In this document: positions 53,714 to 62,025 of the stretch, in pieces
Position numbering within the stretch: position 1 is the first letter of the stretch
How the letters are laid out: each line of letters begins with the position of its first letter
Assembly: GCA_029553475.1 (NCBI GenBank)
Contig: JAKPKV010000048.1
Coordinates: 62,001-126,000 of the forward strand
DNA from: Armatimonadota bacterium
Lineage (GTDB): Bacteria > Armatimonadota > Hebobacteria > CAIYQO01
Direction of reading: 5' to 3'
DNA: 64,000 bases
Notes under the pieces: model-generated
The model's database searches: none
Seen by the model: the letters and a program-made list of their open reading frames with translations, nothing else
Told to the model about the DNA's origin: nothing
Program-made: the position numbers and the translations under genes

Positions 53714-54460
53714 ATGTCCATTGTCGGCATTATCCCCGCGCGGTATGCCTCCACCCGTTTTCCCGGCAAACCGCTGGCGGACCTGGGCGGACGGCCGATG
53801 ATTCAGCATGTCTATGAGCGCGCCTGCCGGGCGAAGACGCTGGAGGAGGTGCTGGTGGCCACCGATGACGCGCGCATCGCCGCGGCGGTGCGCGCATTCG
53901 GCGGCGATGTCGTGATGACCAGCCCCGACCACCCCACCGGCACCGACCGGCTGGCGGAGGTAGCACAGCGCCTCTCCGCGGCGGAGATCATCGTCAATAT
54001 TCAGGGTGACGAGCCGCTCATCTCCCCGGCGGTGATAGACGCGGTGGTGACCCCGCTGCGCGAAGACCCCGCCCTCCCCATGAGCAGCGCCATGGCCCCC
54101 ATGCCGGAAGCGGCGCGCGCCTGGGACAGCAACGTGGTGAAGGTGGTGTGCGACCTGCGGGGCCTGGCGCTCTACTTCTCGCGCTCGCCCATCCCCAACC
54201 CGCGCGAGGGCGTCAGCGCCCCCGGCCCGTGGAAGCGCCATTACGGCCTCTACGCCTACCGCCGCGAGTTCCTGCTGGCCTTCACCAGCTTCTCCGTCGG
54301 TCCCCTGGAGCGCCTGGAGCAGCTCGAACAGCTCCGCGCGCTGGAGCACGGCTTCAAGATCAAAATGGTGGACATGCCGGACGATTCCTCCGTCGGCGTG
54401 GATACCCCGGAGGACCTCGACCGCGTCCGCGCGATTCTCGAGTCGCGGCTGGAGAGTTAA
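53714..54460 (+). CDS. kdsB: 3-deoxy-manno-octulosonate cytidylyltransferase
   Basis: The ATG at 53714, after GAAGGAG, gives 248 residues. It starts with the nucleotidyltransferase signature IIPARYASTRFPGKPL and continues with VATDD, TSPDHPTGTDRLAEV, VNIQGDEPLI and RHYGLYAYRREFL, all typical of KdsB; GVDTPEDLDRV is at the C-terminus. The enzyme makes CMP-Kdo for lipid A-core assembly in the cytoplasm. kdsA follows 272 bases downstream on the same strand, with repeat G in between. Together they show that the organism is a diderm making Kdo. Confidence 0.97.
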   Translation: MSIVGIIPARYASTRFPGKPLADLGGRPMIQHVYERACRAKTLEEVLVATDDARIAAAVRAFGGDVVMTSPDHPTGTDRLAEVAQRLSAAEIIVNIQGDEPLISPAVIDAVVTPLREDPALPMSSAMAPMPEAARAWDSNVVKVVCDLRGLALYFSRSPIPNPREGVSAPGPWKRHYGLYAYRREFLLAFTSFSVGPLERLEQLEQLRALEHGFKIKMVDMPDDSSVGVDTPEDLDRVRAILESRLES

Positions 54461-54509
54461 CCTCTCCCCCCGGGGGGTATAGGCGTCACGATAGGATTCG
54501 CGTATCCTT

Positions 54510-54680
54510 CGTACTCGTACTCGTGCTCGAAATAGTTCGGCGCCCGGCGCTGTGATCGGAAACATGGTGACGGCGTCTCGCCCTCCAGGGGATACGAGTG
54601 CGAGGCGTGCCCATCGGAGCGCGGACATCCTGTCCGCCCGTAGCTGATTTCGAGTACGAGTACGAGCACGAGTACGACGG
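54510..54680. repeat. Repeat G: inverted TACGAG-hexamer tracts
   Basis: A CGTACTCGTACTCGTGCTCG tract at 54510-54529 and a complementary GAGTACGAGTACGAGCACGA tract near 54652-54671 can pair across about 120 bases. Both are made of TACGAG/CTCGTA hexamer units. They sit between kdsB and kdsA; no gene lies between. Confidence 0.8.
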
Positions 54681-54732
54681 GCCGGGGGGGGGGAGGTGAA
54701 CCCGGCCCATTTTCAACAAAGGACAACATCAC

Positions 54733-55560
54733 ATGCACACCGTCACCATCCAGAATATCTCCATCGGCCAGGGCCATCCGCTGGCGCTCATCGCCGGGCC
54801 GTGCGTGCTGGAAAGCCGCGACATGGCGCTCCGCATCGCGGACGCGGTGGTGAAGATCACCGGCGAGCTGGGGATGCCGTATATCTTCAAGGGGTCGTTT
54901 GACAAGGCGAACCGCACTGCCATCAGCGCCTTCCGCGGGCCGGGGCTGGATGAGGGGCTCGCCATGCTGGCGGCGGTGAAGGCGGAGTTCGGCGTGCCGG
55001 TCTGCACCGATTTTCACGAGGCGCATCAGGCGGCGGCGCTGGCCGAGGTGGTGGACCTGCTGCAGATTCCCGCCCTCCTCTGCCGGCAGACGGACCTGCT
55101 GCTCGCCGCCGCCGCCACCGGCAAGCCGACCACGGTGAAGAAGGGGCAGTTCCTCGCCCCGTGGGATATGCAGCATGTCGTGGAAAAATATATCGCCGGC
55201 GGCAACCACCGGCTCCTGCTCGCCGAGCGCGGCGCCACCTTCGGCTATAACAACCTCATCGTGGACCTGCGCGCGCTGGCGGTGATGCGCGGCTTCGGCT
55301 ACCCGGTGGTCTTTGACGCCACCCACAGCGCCCAGCTTCCCGGCGGCGCCGGCGCCGCCACCGGCGGCCAGCGCGAGTTCATCCCCGCCCTCATCCGCGG
55401 CGCGGTGGCCGTGGGCGTGGATGCCCTCTTCATGGAAGTCCATCCCGACCCGGCGAGCGGCCTCTCCGACGCCACCACCATGTGGCCGCTCGACCGCTTG
55501 CGCGAGATACTGGCGATGGCGCGGCGCATTGACGCGGTGGGGGGACGGAATCTGGCGTAA
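54733..55560 (+). CDS. kdsA: 3-deoxy-8-phosphooctulonate synthase (metal-dependent type)
   Basis: A 275-residue protein that condenses arabinose-5-phosphate with phosphoenolpyruvate to make Kdo-8-phosphate. KdsA motifs: [63 protein letters not shown] and [15 protein letters not shown]. Cys24 in AGPC places it in the metal-dependent class (the metal-free class has Asn there). It follows kdsB and probably shares its transcript unless repeat G terminates it. It is cytoplasmic and of normal length. Confidence 0.97.
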   Translation: MHTVTIQNISIGQGHPLALIAGPCVLESRDMALRIADAVVKITGELGMPYIFKGSFDKANRTAISAFRGPGLDEGLAMLAAVKAEFGVPVCTDFHEAHQAAALAEVVDLLQIPALLCRQTDLLLAAAATGKPTTVKKGQFLAPWDMQHVVEKYIAGGNHRLLLAERGATFGYNNLIVDLRALAVMRGFGYPVVFDATHSAQLPGGAGAATGGQREFIPALIRGAVAVGVDALFMEVHPDPASGLSDATTMWPLDRLREILAMARRIDAVGGRNLA

Positions 55561-55589
55561 CTCTTCCCCAATCAACGCTTGACAATCAC

Positions 55590-55931
55590 ATGCACCCCGT
55601 CCTTACAGAGATGACGGAACGCCTGCGCACGAGAGTCGGAGAATTGCACGCCGAACTGGCGCGCTTCTACGGCGCCAGATTGGTCACGCTCGTGCTGTAT
55701 GGATCGCACGCGCGCGCCGATGCCGATGCCGCCTCGGATATTGATGTGCTGGTGGTACTGGAAGGTCAGGTTGCGCCAGGCCGTGAAATCCGCCGTACCA
55801 GCGCAATCACCGCCTGGCTGTCGCTTGAATATGATACCGTCATCTCCTGTCTCTTCCTGTCCACCGACCGCTATCAAACTGAGCAGAGCCCGCTGCTCAT
55901 GAATGTTCGTCGCGAGGGCATTGCCGTATGA
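55590..55931 (+). CDS. MNT-type nucleotidyltransferase, toxin-antitoxin-like
   Basis: A 113-residue protein with the minimal nucleotidyltransferase site VLYGSHARADADAASDIDVL (G-S-x-A-R...D-x-D). Such proteins commonly form pairs with a HEPN protein and can modify their partner, acting as antitoxins. Its stop overlaps a short remnant frame (ATGA at 55928), and a HEPN gene follows 261 bases later. Confidence 0.87.
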   Translation: MHPVLTEMTERLRTRVGELHAELARFYGARLVTLVLYGSHARADADAASDIDVLVVLEGQVAPGREIRRTSAITAWLSLEYDTVISCLFLSTDRYQTEQSPLLMNVRREGIAV

Positions 55932-55993
55932 TACCCGAACAAGCAGCATTGCTGGCCTGTGCGACGGCGGTACTGACGCCCTCCTCCTCCTGA
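55928..55993 (+). pseudogene. Possible 5' remnant of a HEPN gene
   Basis: A 21-codon frame (MIPEQAALLACATAVLTPSS and stop) begins with an ATGA overlap with the MNT gene, exactly where a HEPN partner normally starts. It stops early and does not join the HEPN gene at 56193. It may be a broken first copy. The following 200 bases contain a short inverted pair (GGGAACGCC near 56104, GGCGTTCCC near 56166) and no gene. Confidence 0.4.
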
Positions 55994-56192
55994 CATCGCG
56001 CTGAAGCCGATATCTGCCCGCCACGTGGTTCTCTGTTGCAGAGATCGCTTTTCTCGTTGCACCACCCATACATCCCCTCACAAAATGCGGAATAATAATC
56101 ATAAGGGAACGCCGGCCACGCGCGATCCGCGACGGGTAGTATGCCCCCATACCCCGGCTCGCGAAGGCGTTCCCCAGCGGAGGGGGGCACGC

Positions 56193-56573
56193 ATGACGGC
56201 GGAACAGCGGGCGTTGATCCAGACGGCGGTGGATGATCTGCGCGCGGCGCAGGACCTGATGCGGACCGGCGCCAACGGTTTCGCCATCGCGCGCGCCTAT
56301 CACGCCATGCTCTGCGGCGCGGAAGCGCTGCTGCTGCGTGATGGCCTGCGCTTCACGACGCATGCCGAAGTCATCCCCGCCTTCAACCGCGAATGGGTGA
56401 AAACCGGGCGCATGCCGGCCGAGTATTACCGCTACCTCATCGAAGCCGGGGACAGCCAGCGCATGGGGATCCATGTCACCGTGCCCGCCGCCGCCGCCGA
56501 GGAAGCGCTGCGGCACGCGACAACATTCCTGGCCCACGTGTGGGACGTCTTGCGGACGACGACGGCGGCGTAA
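56193..56573 (+). CDS. HEPN-domain protein
   Basis: A 126-residue helical protein from the ATG at 56193, after GGAGGGGGG. It matches the HEPN four-helix bundle: TAEQRALIQTAVDDLRAAQDLM, then an ARAYHAMLCGAEALLL helix and an AFNREWVKTGRMP loop. The Rx4-6H RNase motif is not clear (the R-A-Y-H of helix 2 may stand in), so ribonuclease activity is uncertain. With the MNT gene upstream it forms a toxin-antitoxin-like pair, but the unusual 261-base separation suggests rearrangement. Confidence 0.8.
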   Translation: MTAEQRALIQTAVDDLRAAQDLMRTGANGFAIARAYHAMLCGAEALLLRDGLRFTTHAEVIPAFNREWVKTGRMPAEYYRYLIEAGDSQRMGIHVTVPAAAAEEALRHATTFLAHVWDVLRTTTAA

Positions 56574-56634
56574 GCGCCGCCGTCACGCACGCCCCCCGCC
56601 CAGGAAAGAGGCGTCCGGGGCGGGCGGCGGCGTT

Positions 56635-57552
56635 TTACAGGGCTTTTCCCGTCAAGCGACGATACGCTTCCAGGTATTTCTCGCGGGTGTACAGCACCAC
56701 GTCGTCCGGCAGCTCCGGGCCGGGCGGCTCTTTATCCCAGTCCAGCGTCTCCAGGTAATCGCGCACGAACTGCTTGTCAAAACTGTCCTGCGGGCGACCC
56801 GGCTCGTAGCGCTCCACGTCCCAGAAGCGCGAGGAGTCCGGGGTGAGCACTTCGTCGGCCAGCAGCAGGTTGCCGCCCTCGTCCAGCCCGAACTCGAATT
56901 TCGTGTCGGCGATGATGATGCCGCGCATGCGCGCGTAGTCGGCGGCGGCTCTGTAGATCGCCAGGCTGTATTCCGCCAGCGCGGTGGCAAGCTGCTCGCC
57001 GACGATGTTCGCCGCTTCCACCGGCGAGATATTGATGTCGTGGCCGCTGTCCGCTTTCGTGGAAGGGGTGAAGATCGGCTCCGGCAGGCGGTCGGATTCG
57101 CGCAGGCCGGCGGGCAGCGCGATGCCGCAGATGGTGCCGCTCTGCCGGTATTCCTTCCAGCCGGAGCCGGAGAGATAGCCGCGCACGATGCACTCAATGG
57201 GCACGATCTTCAATTTCCGCACCAGCATGCTGCGGCTGTCGAGCTGCGCGCGGAAGGGGCGCAGCAGGGGGGGGTAGACGCCGGTGTTCGCGCTGATGAG
57301 GTGCGTGCGGATGACGTGGCTGCGCACCAGGTCGGGCAGCCGGTTGAACCAGAACAGCGAAATCTGCGTGAGGATGCGCCCCTTGTCCGGAATGCCGTTC
57401 GGCATCACCACGTCGAAGGCGGAGATGCGGTCGGAGGCGACGAAGAGCAGGCGCTCGTCGTCCACTTTATACACGTCGCGCACCTTGCCGCGGTTCACCA
57501 GCGGAATTCCGGGCAGATCGCTGTGCAGCAGCGGCGTCGAAACGGCGGTCAT
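56635..57552 (-). CDS. purC: Phosphoribosylaminoimidazole-succinocarboxamide synthase
   Basis: A 305-residue enzyme of purine synthesis, joining CAIR and aspartate with ATP. Motifs: NRGKVRDVYKVDDERLLFVA, SDRISAFDV, the PIECIVRGYLSGSGWKEY stretch, ISPVEAANIVG, ADTKFEFG and LADEVLTPDSSRFWD. The C-terminus ends VLYTREKYLEAYRRLTGKAL. It belongs to the longer (about 300-residue) group. It is convergent with the HEPN gene; the 61-base space holds a GC-rich hairpin with TTTT on the plus strand. Confidence 0.97.
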   Translation of the reverse strand: MTAVSTPLLHSDLPGIPLVNRGKVRDVYKVDDERLLFVASDRISAFDVVMPNGIPDKGRILTQISLFWFNRLPDLVRSHVIRTHLISANTGVYPPLLRPFRAQLDSRSMLVRKLKIVPIECIVRGYLSGSGWKEYRQSGTICGIALPAGLRESDRLPEPIFTPSTKADSGHDINISPVEAANIVGEQLATALAEYSLAIYRAAADYARMRGIIIADTKFEFGLDEGGNLLLADEVLTPDSSRFWDVERYEPGRPQDSFDKQFVRDYLETLDWDKEPPGPELPDDVVLYTREKYLEAYRRLTGKAL

Positions 57553-57686
57553 GGCGTCTCCTCTCTGGTCGTCGTCCGGACTGTGGCATTGCCGACGGTG
57601 TGCTCTGCAGTATATCCGAAGGACAGGCCGCCCGGCAATAACCGCGAGATACTCCCCGCTCCGCTTCAGGAGAGGGGCGTGAGGAA

Positions 57687-58766
57687 CTATATTCCGATCT
57701 CCTGCAAAATCGCCCCCATCTCCGCCGGCACCACGCTCACCGGGTCGGCCTGCGTGATGGCGTTGTCGGGATCTTTCAGCCCGTGGCCGGTGACGGTGCA
57801 GACGATGACGCCGTCTTCCGCCGGGAAGTAGCCGCGGCCGACGAGCGTGAGCACGCCGGCGATGGAGGCGGCGGAGGCGGGCTCCACGAAGACGCCCTCG
57901 CGGCTGGCGAGCAGCGTATACGCGGCGAGAATCTCCTCGTCGGTGACCATGTCAATCAGGCCGCCGGAGGCGTCGCGCGCGGCGACGGCGCTCGTCCAAC
58001 TGGCGGGGTTGCCGATCTTGATGGCGGTGGCGACGGTGTGCGGGTCGTCTACCGGATGTCCGAGCACGATGGGCGCGGAGCCCGCCGCCTGGAAGCCGAG
58101 CATCGTCGGCGCATGGGACGCCTTGCCCAGCCGCAGGTATTCGGTATACCCCTTCCAGTAGGCGGTGATGTTGCCCGCGTTGCCCACCGGCAGCACGTGG
58201 TAGTGCGGGGCGTCGCCGAGCACGTCCACGATCTCGAAGGCGGCCGTCTTCTGCCCCTCGATGCGATAGGGGTTGATGGAGTTCACCAGCGTGATGGGAT
58301 GCGACGCGGTGATCTCGCGCACGAAGCGCAGCGCGTCGTCAAAATTGCCGTCAATCGCCAGCACCTTCGCGCCGTGAATCATCGCCTGCGACAGTTTGCC
58401 CAAGGCGATGTTGCCGTTCGGGATGAGCACGATGCAGCGCATGCCGGCGCGCGCGGCGTAGGCGGCGGCGGAGGCGGAGGTGTTGCCGGTGCTGGCGCAC
58501 ATCACCGCCCGCGAGCCGGCCTCGCGCGCCTTGCTGATCGCCATCGTCATGCCGCGGTCTTTGAAGGAGCCGGTGGGGTTCAGTCCCTCGAACTTCGCGT
58601 AGAGGCGCTGGGTCAGCCCCAACTCCGCCCGCAGGGTGTCCAGCGGAATCAGCGGGGTGTTCCCCTCCAGCAGCGTCACTACCGGCGTGGCGTCGGACAC
58701 GGGAAGATACTCCCGGTACTGGCGAATCAGGCCGGGCCAGCCGGCGGCGGACAGCGTCATGGTCAT
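57687..58766 (-). CDS. thrC: Threonine synthase
   Basis: The start at 58766 ([14 protein letters not shown]) with a GAGGG ribosome binding site gives 359 residues. It is a PLP enzyme converting O-phosphohomoserine to threonine. Seen: [31 protein letters not shown] with the PLP-binding Lys, [18 protein letters not shown], and [17 protein letters not shown] (phosphate-binding loop). It lacks the N-terminal extension of plant-type enzymes, as usual in bacterial short forms. It lies 134 bases from purC on the same strand. Confidence 0.95.
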   Translation of the reverse strand: MTMTLSAAGWPGLIRQYREYLPVSDATPVVTLLEGNTPLIPLDTLRAELGLTQRLYAKFEGLNPTGSFKDRGMTMAISKAREAGSRAVMCASTGNTSASAAAYAARAGMRCIVLIPNGNIALGKLSQAMIHGAKVLAIDGNFDDALRFVREITASHPITLVNSINPYRIEGQKTAAFEIVDVLGDAPHYHVLPVGNAGNITAYWKGYTEYLRLGKASHAPTMLGFQAAGSAPIVLGHPVDDPHTVATAIKIGNPASWTSAVAARDASGGLIDMVTDEEILAAYTLLASREGVFVEPASAASIAGVLTLVGRGYFPAEDGVIVCTVTGHGLKDPDNAITQADPVSVVPAEMGAILQEIGI

Positions 58767-59070
58767 CGGTACACCCTCTGCGGAGATATCCGCATTATAG
58801 CAGATTCGCCGGCGCGCAGGAAGGCGCGGGGCGGGGGACACGTCCTCGGTCACTGGTGTACCCGGTCCCGCCGGGACTGACTGCGCATGGCCGGATACGC
58901 ACCCAGGAGCATCGCTGCTGCCCCGTGTCGGACACCGTCCAGCCCTGCCATGCGGAGTCAGTCCCTTCCGCGCTCCATCCCGAGTGGGTGAAGCCAATAG
59001 ATGCGAACGCCGCCGGCCGGTACCGCGCGTTCCTGTGCGTTGTCTGTCACCGATTTACCGGCCGTAATGA

Positions 59071-59191
59071 GAGCATCCGCGTGTTGGTAGTGCGCCACGC
59101 AGCGGAGCGGAGTGGCGCTTAAAGCGTTGTATAAACCGGAGAGGCGCCACTCCGCTCCGCTGCGTGGCGCACTACCAACACGCGGATGCTC
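59071..59191. repeat. Repeat family B, copy 2: 48-bp perfect inverted repeat
   Basis: Arms 59071-59118 and 59144-59191 are perfectly inverted with a 25-base loop. The core matches the arms of copy 1 at 9189-9288; here the match extends 10 further bases outward (GAGCATCCGC/GCGGATGCTC). It is the only notable structure in the 576-base gap between thrC and the GH5 gene. Confidence 0.93.
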
Positions 59192-59342
59192 TTGTCGGAG
59201 GAGTCACGCATGATTCCGCCAATCCACCCGATTTACCCAGCACGAACGGGACAGACTAGCATGCTCTTCATGCCATTCTCAGAAGGCAATACCTCCTCCC
59301 CGCCGAATACCCCACTAACAGCACTATCGAAAGGACCTGACG

Positions 59343-60386
59343 ATGTCCAAACCCATGCTCCAACGCGGCACCAACTTCTCCCACTGGATGGCGGATTCGC
59401 CGGCGACGCTGGCGCAGCGGGGGTTGTGTTACGACGATTTCGCGCGCATGGCGCGCTACGGGGCGGACCATATCCGCCTGAATATCTCTCACCACATGAT
59501 TGAGTGTGACCGGCCGCCGTACGGGCTGCGCTCGGACGGGCTGGCGGTGGTGGACCGCGCCATTGAATGGGCGCGCCGGGCGGGGCTGGCGGTGATTCTC
59601 GATCTGCACAACGCGGCGGGGATGAGTTTCATGACGCCGGAGGCGAACGCCATCTGGGTGGACCCCGTGCAGCAGGCGCGCTTCGCCGGCATCTGGCGCG
59701 GGCTGGCGCAGCGCTACGCGGCGCCCGCCTACGATCATCTCGCCTTTGAGCTGCTCAACGAACCCACCGCGACCGACCCGGCGGACTGGAACCATATCGC
59801 GCGCCTCGGGCTGGAGGCGGTGCGCGCGGTGGACAGCGAGCGCATCGTGCTCATCGGCTCCAACTCCTGGAACGTGCCCTGCACCTTCCCCGACCTGGAG
59901 GATTTTCGGGATCCGCACGTGCGCTATGTCTTTCACTGGTACGAGCCGTTCATCTTCACCCACCAGCGCGCGCCGTGGGTGGACCACCTGATGCGGCTCA
60001 ACATGGTGGTGGAATATCCTACCGATATGCCCGACCTCAGCGATCTCGCGGCGACGCTGCCCCGCGCGGACTGGCGCGAGCAGACGATGCTGTTTTCCGA
60101 AGCGAAACTCGGCTTCCCGCGCATGGAGGAGTGGCTGAAACCCGTGCTGGAGTTCCGCGAGCGCACCGGCGCCCCCGTTTTTTGCAGCGAATTCGGCGCC
60201 TACGAAGCCGCGCCCATGCCCTCGCGCGTCAACTGGTACCGCGACGCCGTGGCGCTCTTCCGCACGCACGACATCGGCTGGTCCAACTGGGACTACATCG
60301 GCGACTTCGGCATCGTCGGCTGGGATCGGGCAGACAAACCCTTTCGGGAAATCCTCTTCCCCGGCCCGGCGGAACCGAGCTCGTGA
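59343..60386 (+). CDS. GH5-family glycoside hydrolase
   Basis: A 347-residue TIM-barrel glycosidase. GH5 marks: GTNFSHW near the N-terminus, DHIRLNISHHMIE, VILDLHNAAGM, the acid/base FELLNEP (Glu140), VRYVFHWYEP (His198, Tyr200) and the nucleophile FCSEFGAYE (Glu283), ending in WSNWDYIGDFG. There is no signal peptide, so it should act on short oligosaccharides in the cytoplasm, as many GH5 beta-glucosidase or mannosidase members do. It is surrounded by repeat elements and has no operon partner. Confidence 0.92.
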   Translation: MSKPMLQRGTNFSHWMADSPATLAQRGLCYDDFARMARYGADHIRLNISHHMIECDRPPYGLRSDGLAVVDRAIEWARRAGLAVILDLHNAAGMSFMTPEANAIWVDPVQQARFAGIWRGLAQRYAAPAYDHLAFELLNEPTATDPADWNHIARLGLEAVRAVDSERIVLIGSNSWNVPCTFPDLEDFRDPHVRYVFHWYEPFIFTHQRAPWVDHLMRLNMVVEYPTDMPDLSDLAATLPRADWREQTMLFSEAKLGFPRMEEWLKPVLEFRERTGAPVFCSEFGAYEAAPMPSRVNWYRDAVALFRTHDIGWSNWDYIGDFGIVGWDRADKPFREILFPGPAEPSS

Positions 60387-60478
60387 CACCAGCGCGCTCC
60401 AAAAGACCGCGCATGTATCATCCTACGGCACTGCGCCCGCCAGCGAAGCCGACCACGCGATAGCTCCCCTCCCCATGC

Positions 60479-60976
60479 CGGGGAGGGGCCGGGGGAGCCT
60501 GCCCCGATAAAATCGGGGAGGTGAGTCGCCCCCCTCCCCATGATGCTCTTTGCCAAATTACTTCCGCTTTGCTCGGTATCCGGTCCGTCGGCCCGCTCCG
60601 GCCAGTCCACGCAGGTGGACTGCGTTTCTCCAGCCCCGGATTTCAATCCGGGGGACGTTGGGGCCGCGGAGTTGTACTCCGCACGAGTTGGCATTCTTTT
60701 TGTTCAACGACAGGGTGGGGGCACGCGTGCGGAGTACAACTCCGCGGCCCCAGTAAATGCGGAGTGCATGCTCTGGCTGTGCTCGGTATCCGGTCCGTCG
60801 GTCCGCTCCGGGGAGTCCACGCCGGGGGACTGCGTGGCTCCAGCCCCGGATGTGAATCCGGGGAACGCACACCTGCCGATGCACAGCCCACCAAAGCGGA
60901 AACACGTTGTCAAAAAGCATCATGGGGAGGGGCCGGTGGAAGCCTGCCCCGATAAATCGGGGAGGTGAGCCACCGG
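60479..60976. repeat. Nested composite of repeat family D with family C inserted
   Basis: Direct repeats of GGGGAGGGGCCGG(G/T)GG with CCTGCCCCGATAAA(A)TCGGGGAGGTGAG bound the element (60479-60524 and 60923-60969). Inside are two D blocks (CTCGGTATCCGGTCCGTCGG at about 60574 and 60781), and family C copy 2 lies between them. Outer ends (CCCCTCCCCATGATGCT and AGCATCATGGGGAGGGG) are inverted. The structure suggests insertion of one element inside another. Confidence 0.8.
60659..60752. repeat. Repeat family C, copy 2: 27-bp perfect inverted repeat
   Basis: Arms 60659-60685 and 60726-60752 are perfect; the arm starts TGGGGCCGCGGAGTTGTACT. The loop shares TTGTTCAACGA with the GTTGAACAAA of copy 1 at 15856-15967, in reverse orientation. 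It lies inside the family D composite. Confidence 0.92.
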
Positions 60977-61053
60977 CCGGCGTACCTGCGACGTGAACGC
61001 CCCCCATCCGCAACCCTACGCGGGAACTTCGACTGGTGGTGGACAGCTCTACC

Positions 61054-61082
61054 TTGACACTAGAACAAAAGTATGCTATACT
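61054..61082 (+). promoter_or_regulatory. Strong sigma-70 promoter for the amidase gene
   Basis: TTGACA at 61054-61059, a 17-base spacer, TATACT at 61077-61082: one mismatch from consensus in the -10 and none in the -35. Transcription would start near 61089, leaving a leader of about 260 bases before the amidase start. Confidence 0.85.
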
Positions 61083-61089
61083 GTGGCAT

Positions 61090-61222
61090 CTTACCCCCTG
61101 TTTGTCAAGTTTTCATGATGCAGCCGGGGGTAAGACGGGGATAAGCGGCGACTACCCCCCGTTTTGCGAAAATGCACAAAATTTGGGGGTAGCCATCGGG
61201 GGGTAACGGGGGGTAATCCCCC
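61090..61222 (+). other. Structured leader with a GGGGGTAA-type array
   Basis: At least six copies of GGGGGTAA, close variants or their complement lie in 130 bases (complement at 61091; direct at 61126, 61137 as GGGGATAA, 61185 as GGGGGTAG, then about 61199 and 61209). They form hairpins CTTACCCCC/GGGGGTAAG (61090-61098 with 61126-61134) and CTACCCCC/GGGGGTAG (61152-61159 with 61185-61192). A TCG-triplet tract follows at 61225-61240 and a CACCCCGCA/TGCGGGGTG hairpin at about 61279-61317. No known riboswitch is recognised. Confidence 0.6.
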
Positions 61223-61350
61223 AATCGTCGTCGTCGTCGTAATCGTCATCGAATATCCCCCATCCGCTAGCGCGGTATCACCCCGCATGCTGAAGAATAG
61301 CACTTTGTGCGGGGTGAGACACAACCCTTCCGCCGGGAAGAATATTGCCA

Positions 61351-62025
61351 ATGCGTCATCTGCTGCTCATACTCTGCGGCCTGCTGCTCGCGAGCCTCGC
61401 GCGCGCGGCGCCGCCGGTCGTCTGCATTGACCCCGGCCACCCCTCCGAGCGCAACCCCGGGCGGGCGCTGCAACATGGCCTGCGCGAGGTAGAAGTGAAC
61501 TGGGCGGTGGCAGAGCTGCTGGCGGCGCGGCTGAAAGAACAGGGTGTGGCCGTGGTGCTGACGAAGTCGCGGCTGGACGAGTTCGTGACCAATCGGCGGC
61601 GGGCGGAGATCGCCAACGCGGCGGGGGCGGCGCTCTTCCTGCGGCTGCATTGCGACACCGGACCCGGACGCGGCTACACCCTGTATTACCCTGACCGCCA
61701 GGGGGGCGTGAACGGCCACTCCGGCCCCCCGGCGGCGGTGCGCGCGGCGAGCAAGGCGGCGGCGGAGGCGCTGCGCGCGGGCATGGCGGCACAGCCCCCC
61801 GCGCTGCGCGACAACGGCCTGCGCGGCGAAAGCGCCACCTACGTGGGCAAGCGCCAGGGGGCGCTCACCGGCTCCATCTACAGCCGCGTGCCGGCGGTGA
61901 CGGTGGAGATGGCCTTCTTGAGCCACCGGCATGACGCCGCCTACATCGGCAGCACAACCGGGCGCGCGGCGCTGGCGACCGCGCTGGCGGCGGGGGTCAT
62001 GCGCTACCTGGCGGTGCGGAAATGA
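61351..62025 (+). CDS. N-acetylmuramoyl-L-alanine amidase (Amidase_3)
   Basis: The ATG at 61351 begins a signal peptide (MRHLLLILCGLLLASLARA); 224 residues. The catalytic domain shows VCIDPGHPSERNPG (first zinc His), REVEVNWAVAELLA (zinc Glu), VVLTKSR, the LRLHCD (zinc His) motif and TVEMAFLSHRHDA with the catalytic Glu. It cleaves the bond between MurNAc and the stem peptide in the periplasm during division or remodelling. It has its own strong promoter and long leader and overlaps the glycosyltransferase gene by four bases. Confidence 0.92.
   Translation: MRHLLLILCGLLLASLARAAPPVVCIDPGHPSERNPGRALQHGLREVEVNWAVAELLAARLKEQGVAVVLTKSRLDEFVTNRRRAEIANAAGAALFLRLHCDTGPGRGYTLYYPDRQGGVNGHSGPPAAVRAASKAAAEALRAGMAAQPPALRDNGLRGESATYVGKRQGALTGSIYSRVPAVTVEMAFLSHRHDAAYIGSTTGRAALATALAAGVMRYLAVRK

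Noticed and set aside
12270-58150. GTATAC sequences inside genes (near 12277, 19686, 28588, 33255, 37790, 57917, 58145)
   Set aside because: They lack the full TGTATACA core or lie deep in coding sequence, so they are not counted as operators.
61195-61240. TCG-triplet and G-rich tracts as a CRISPR-like or tandem array
   Set aside because: Units are too short and not separated by unique spacers.
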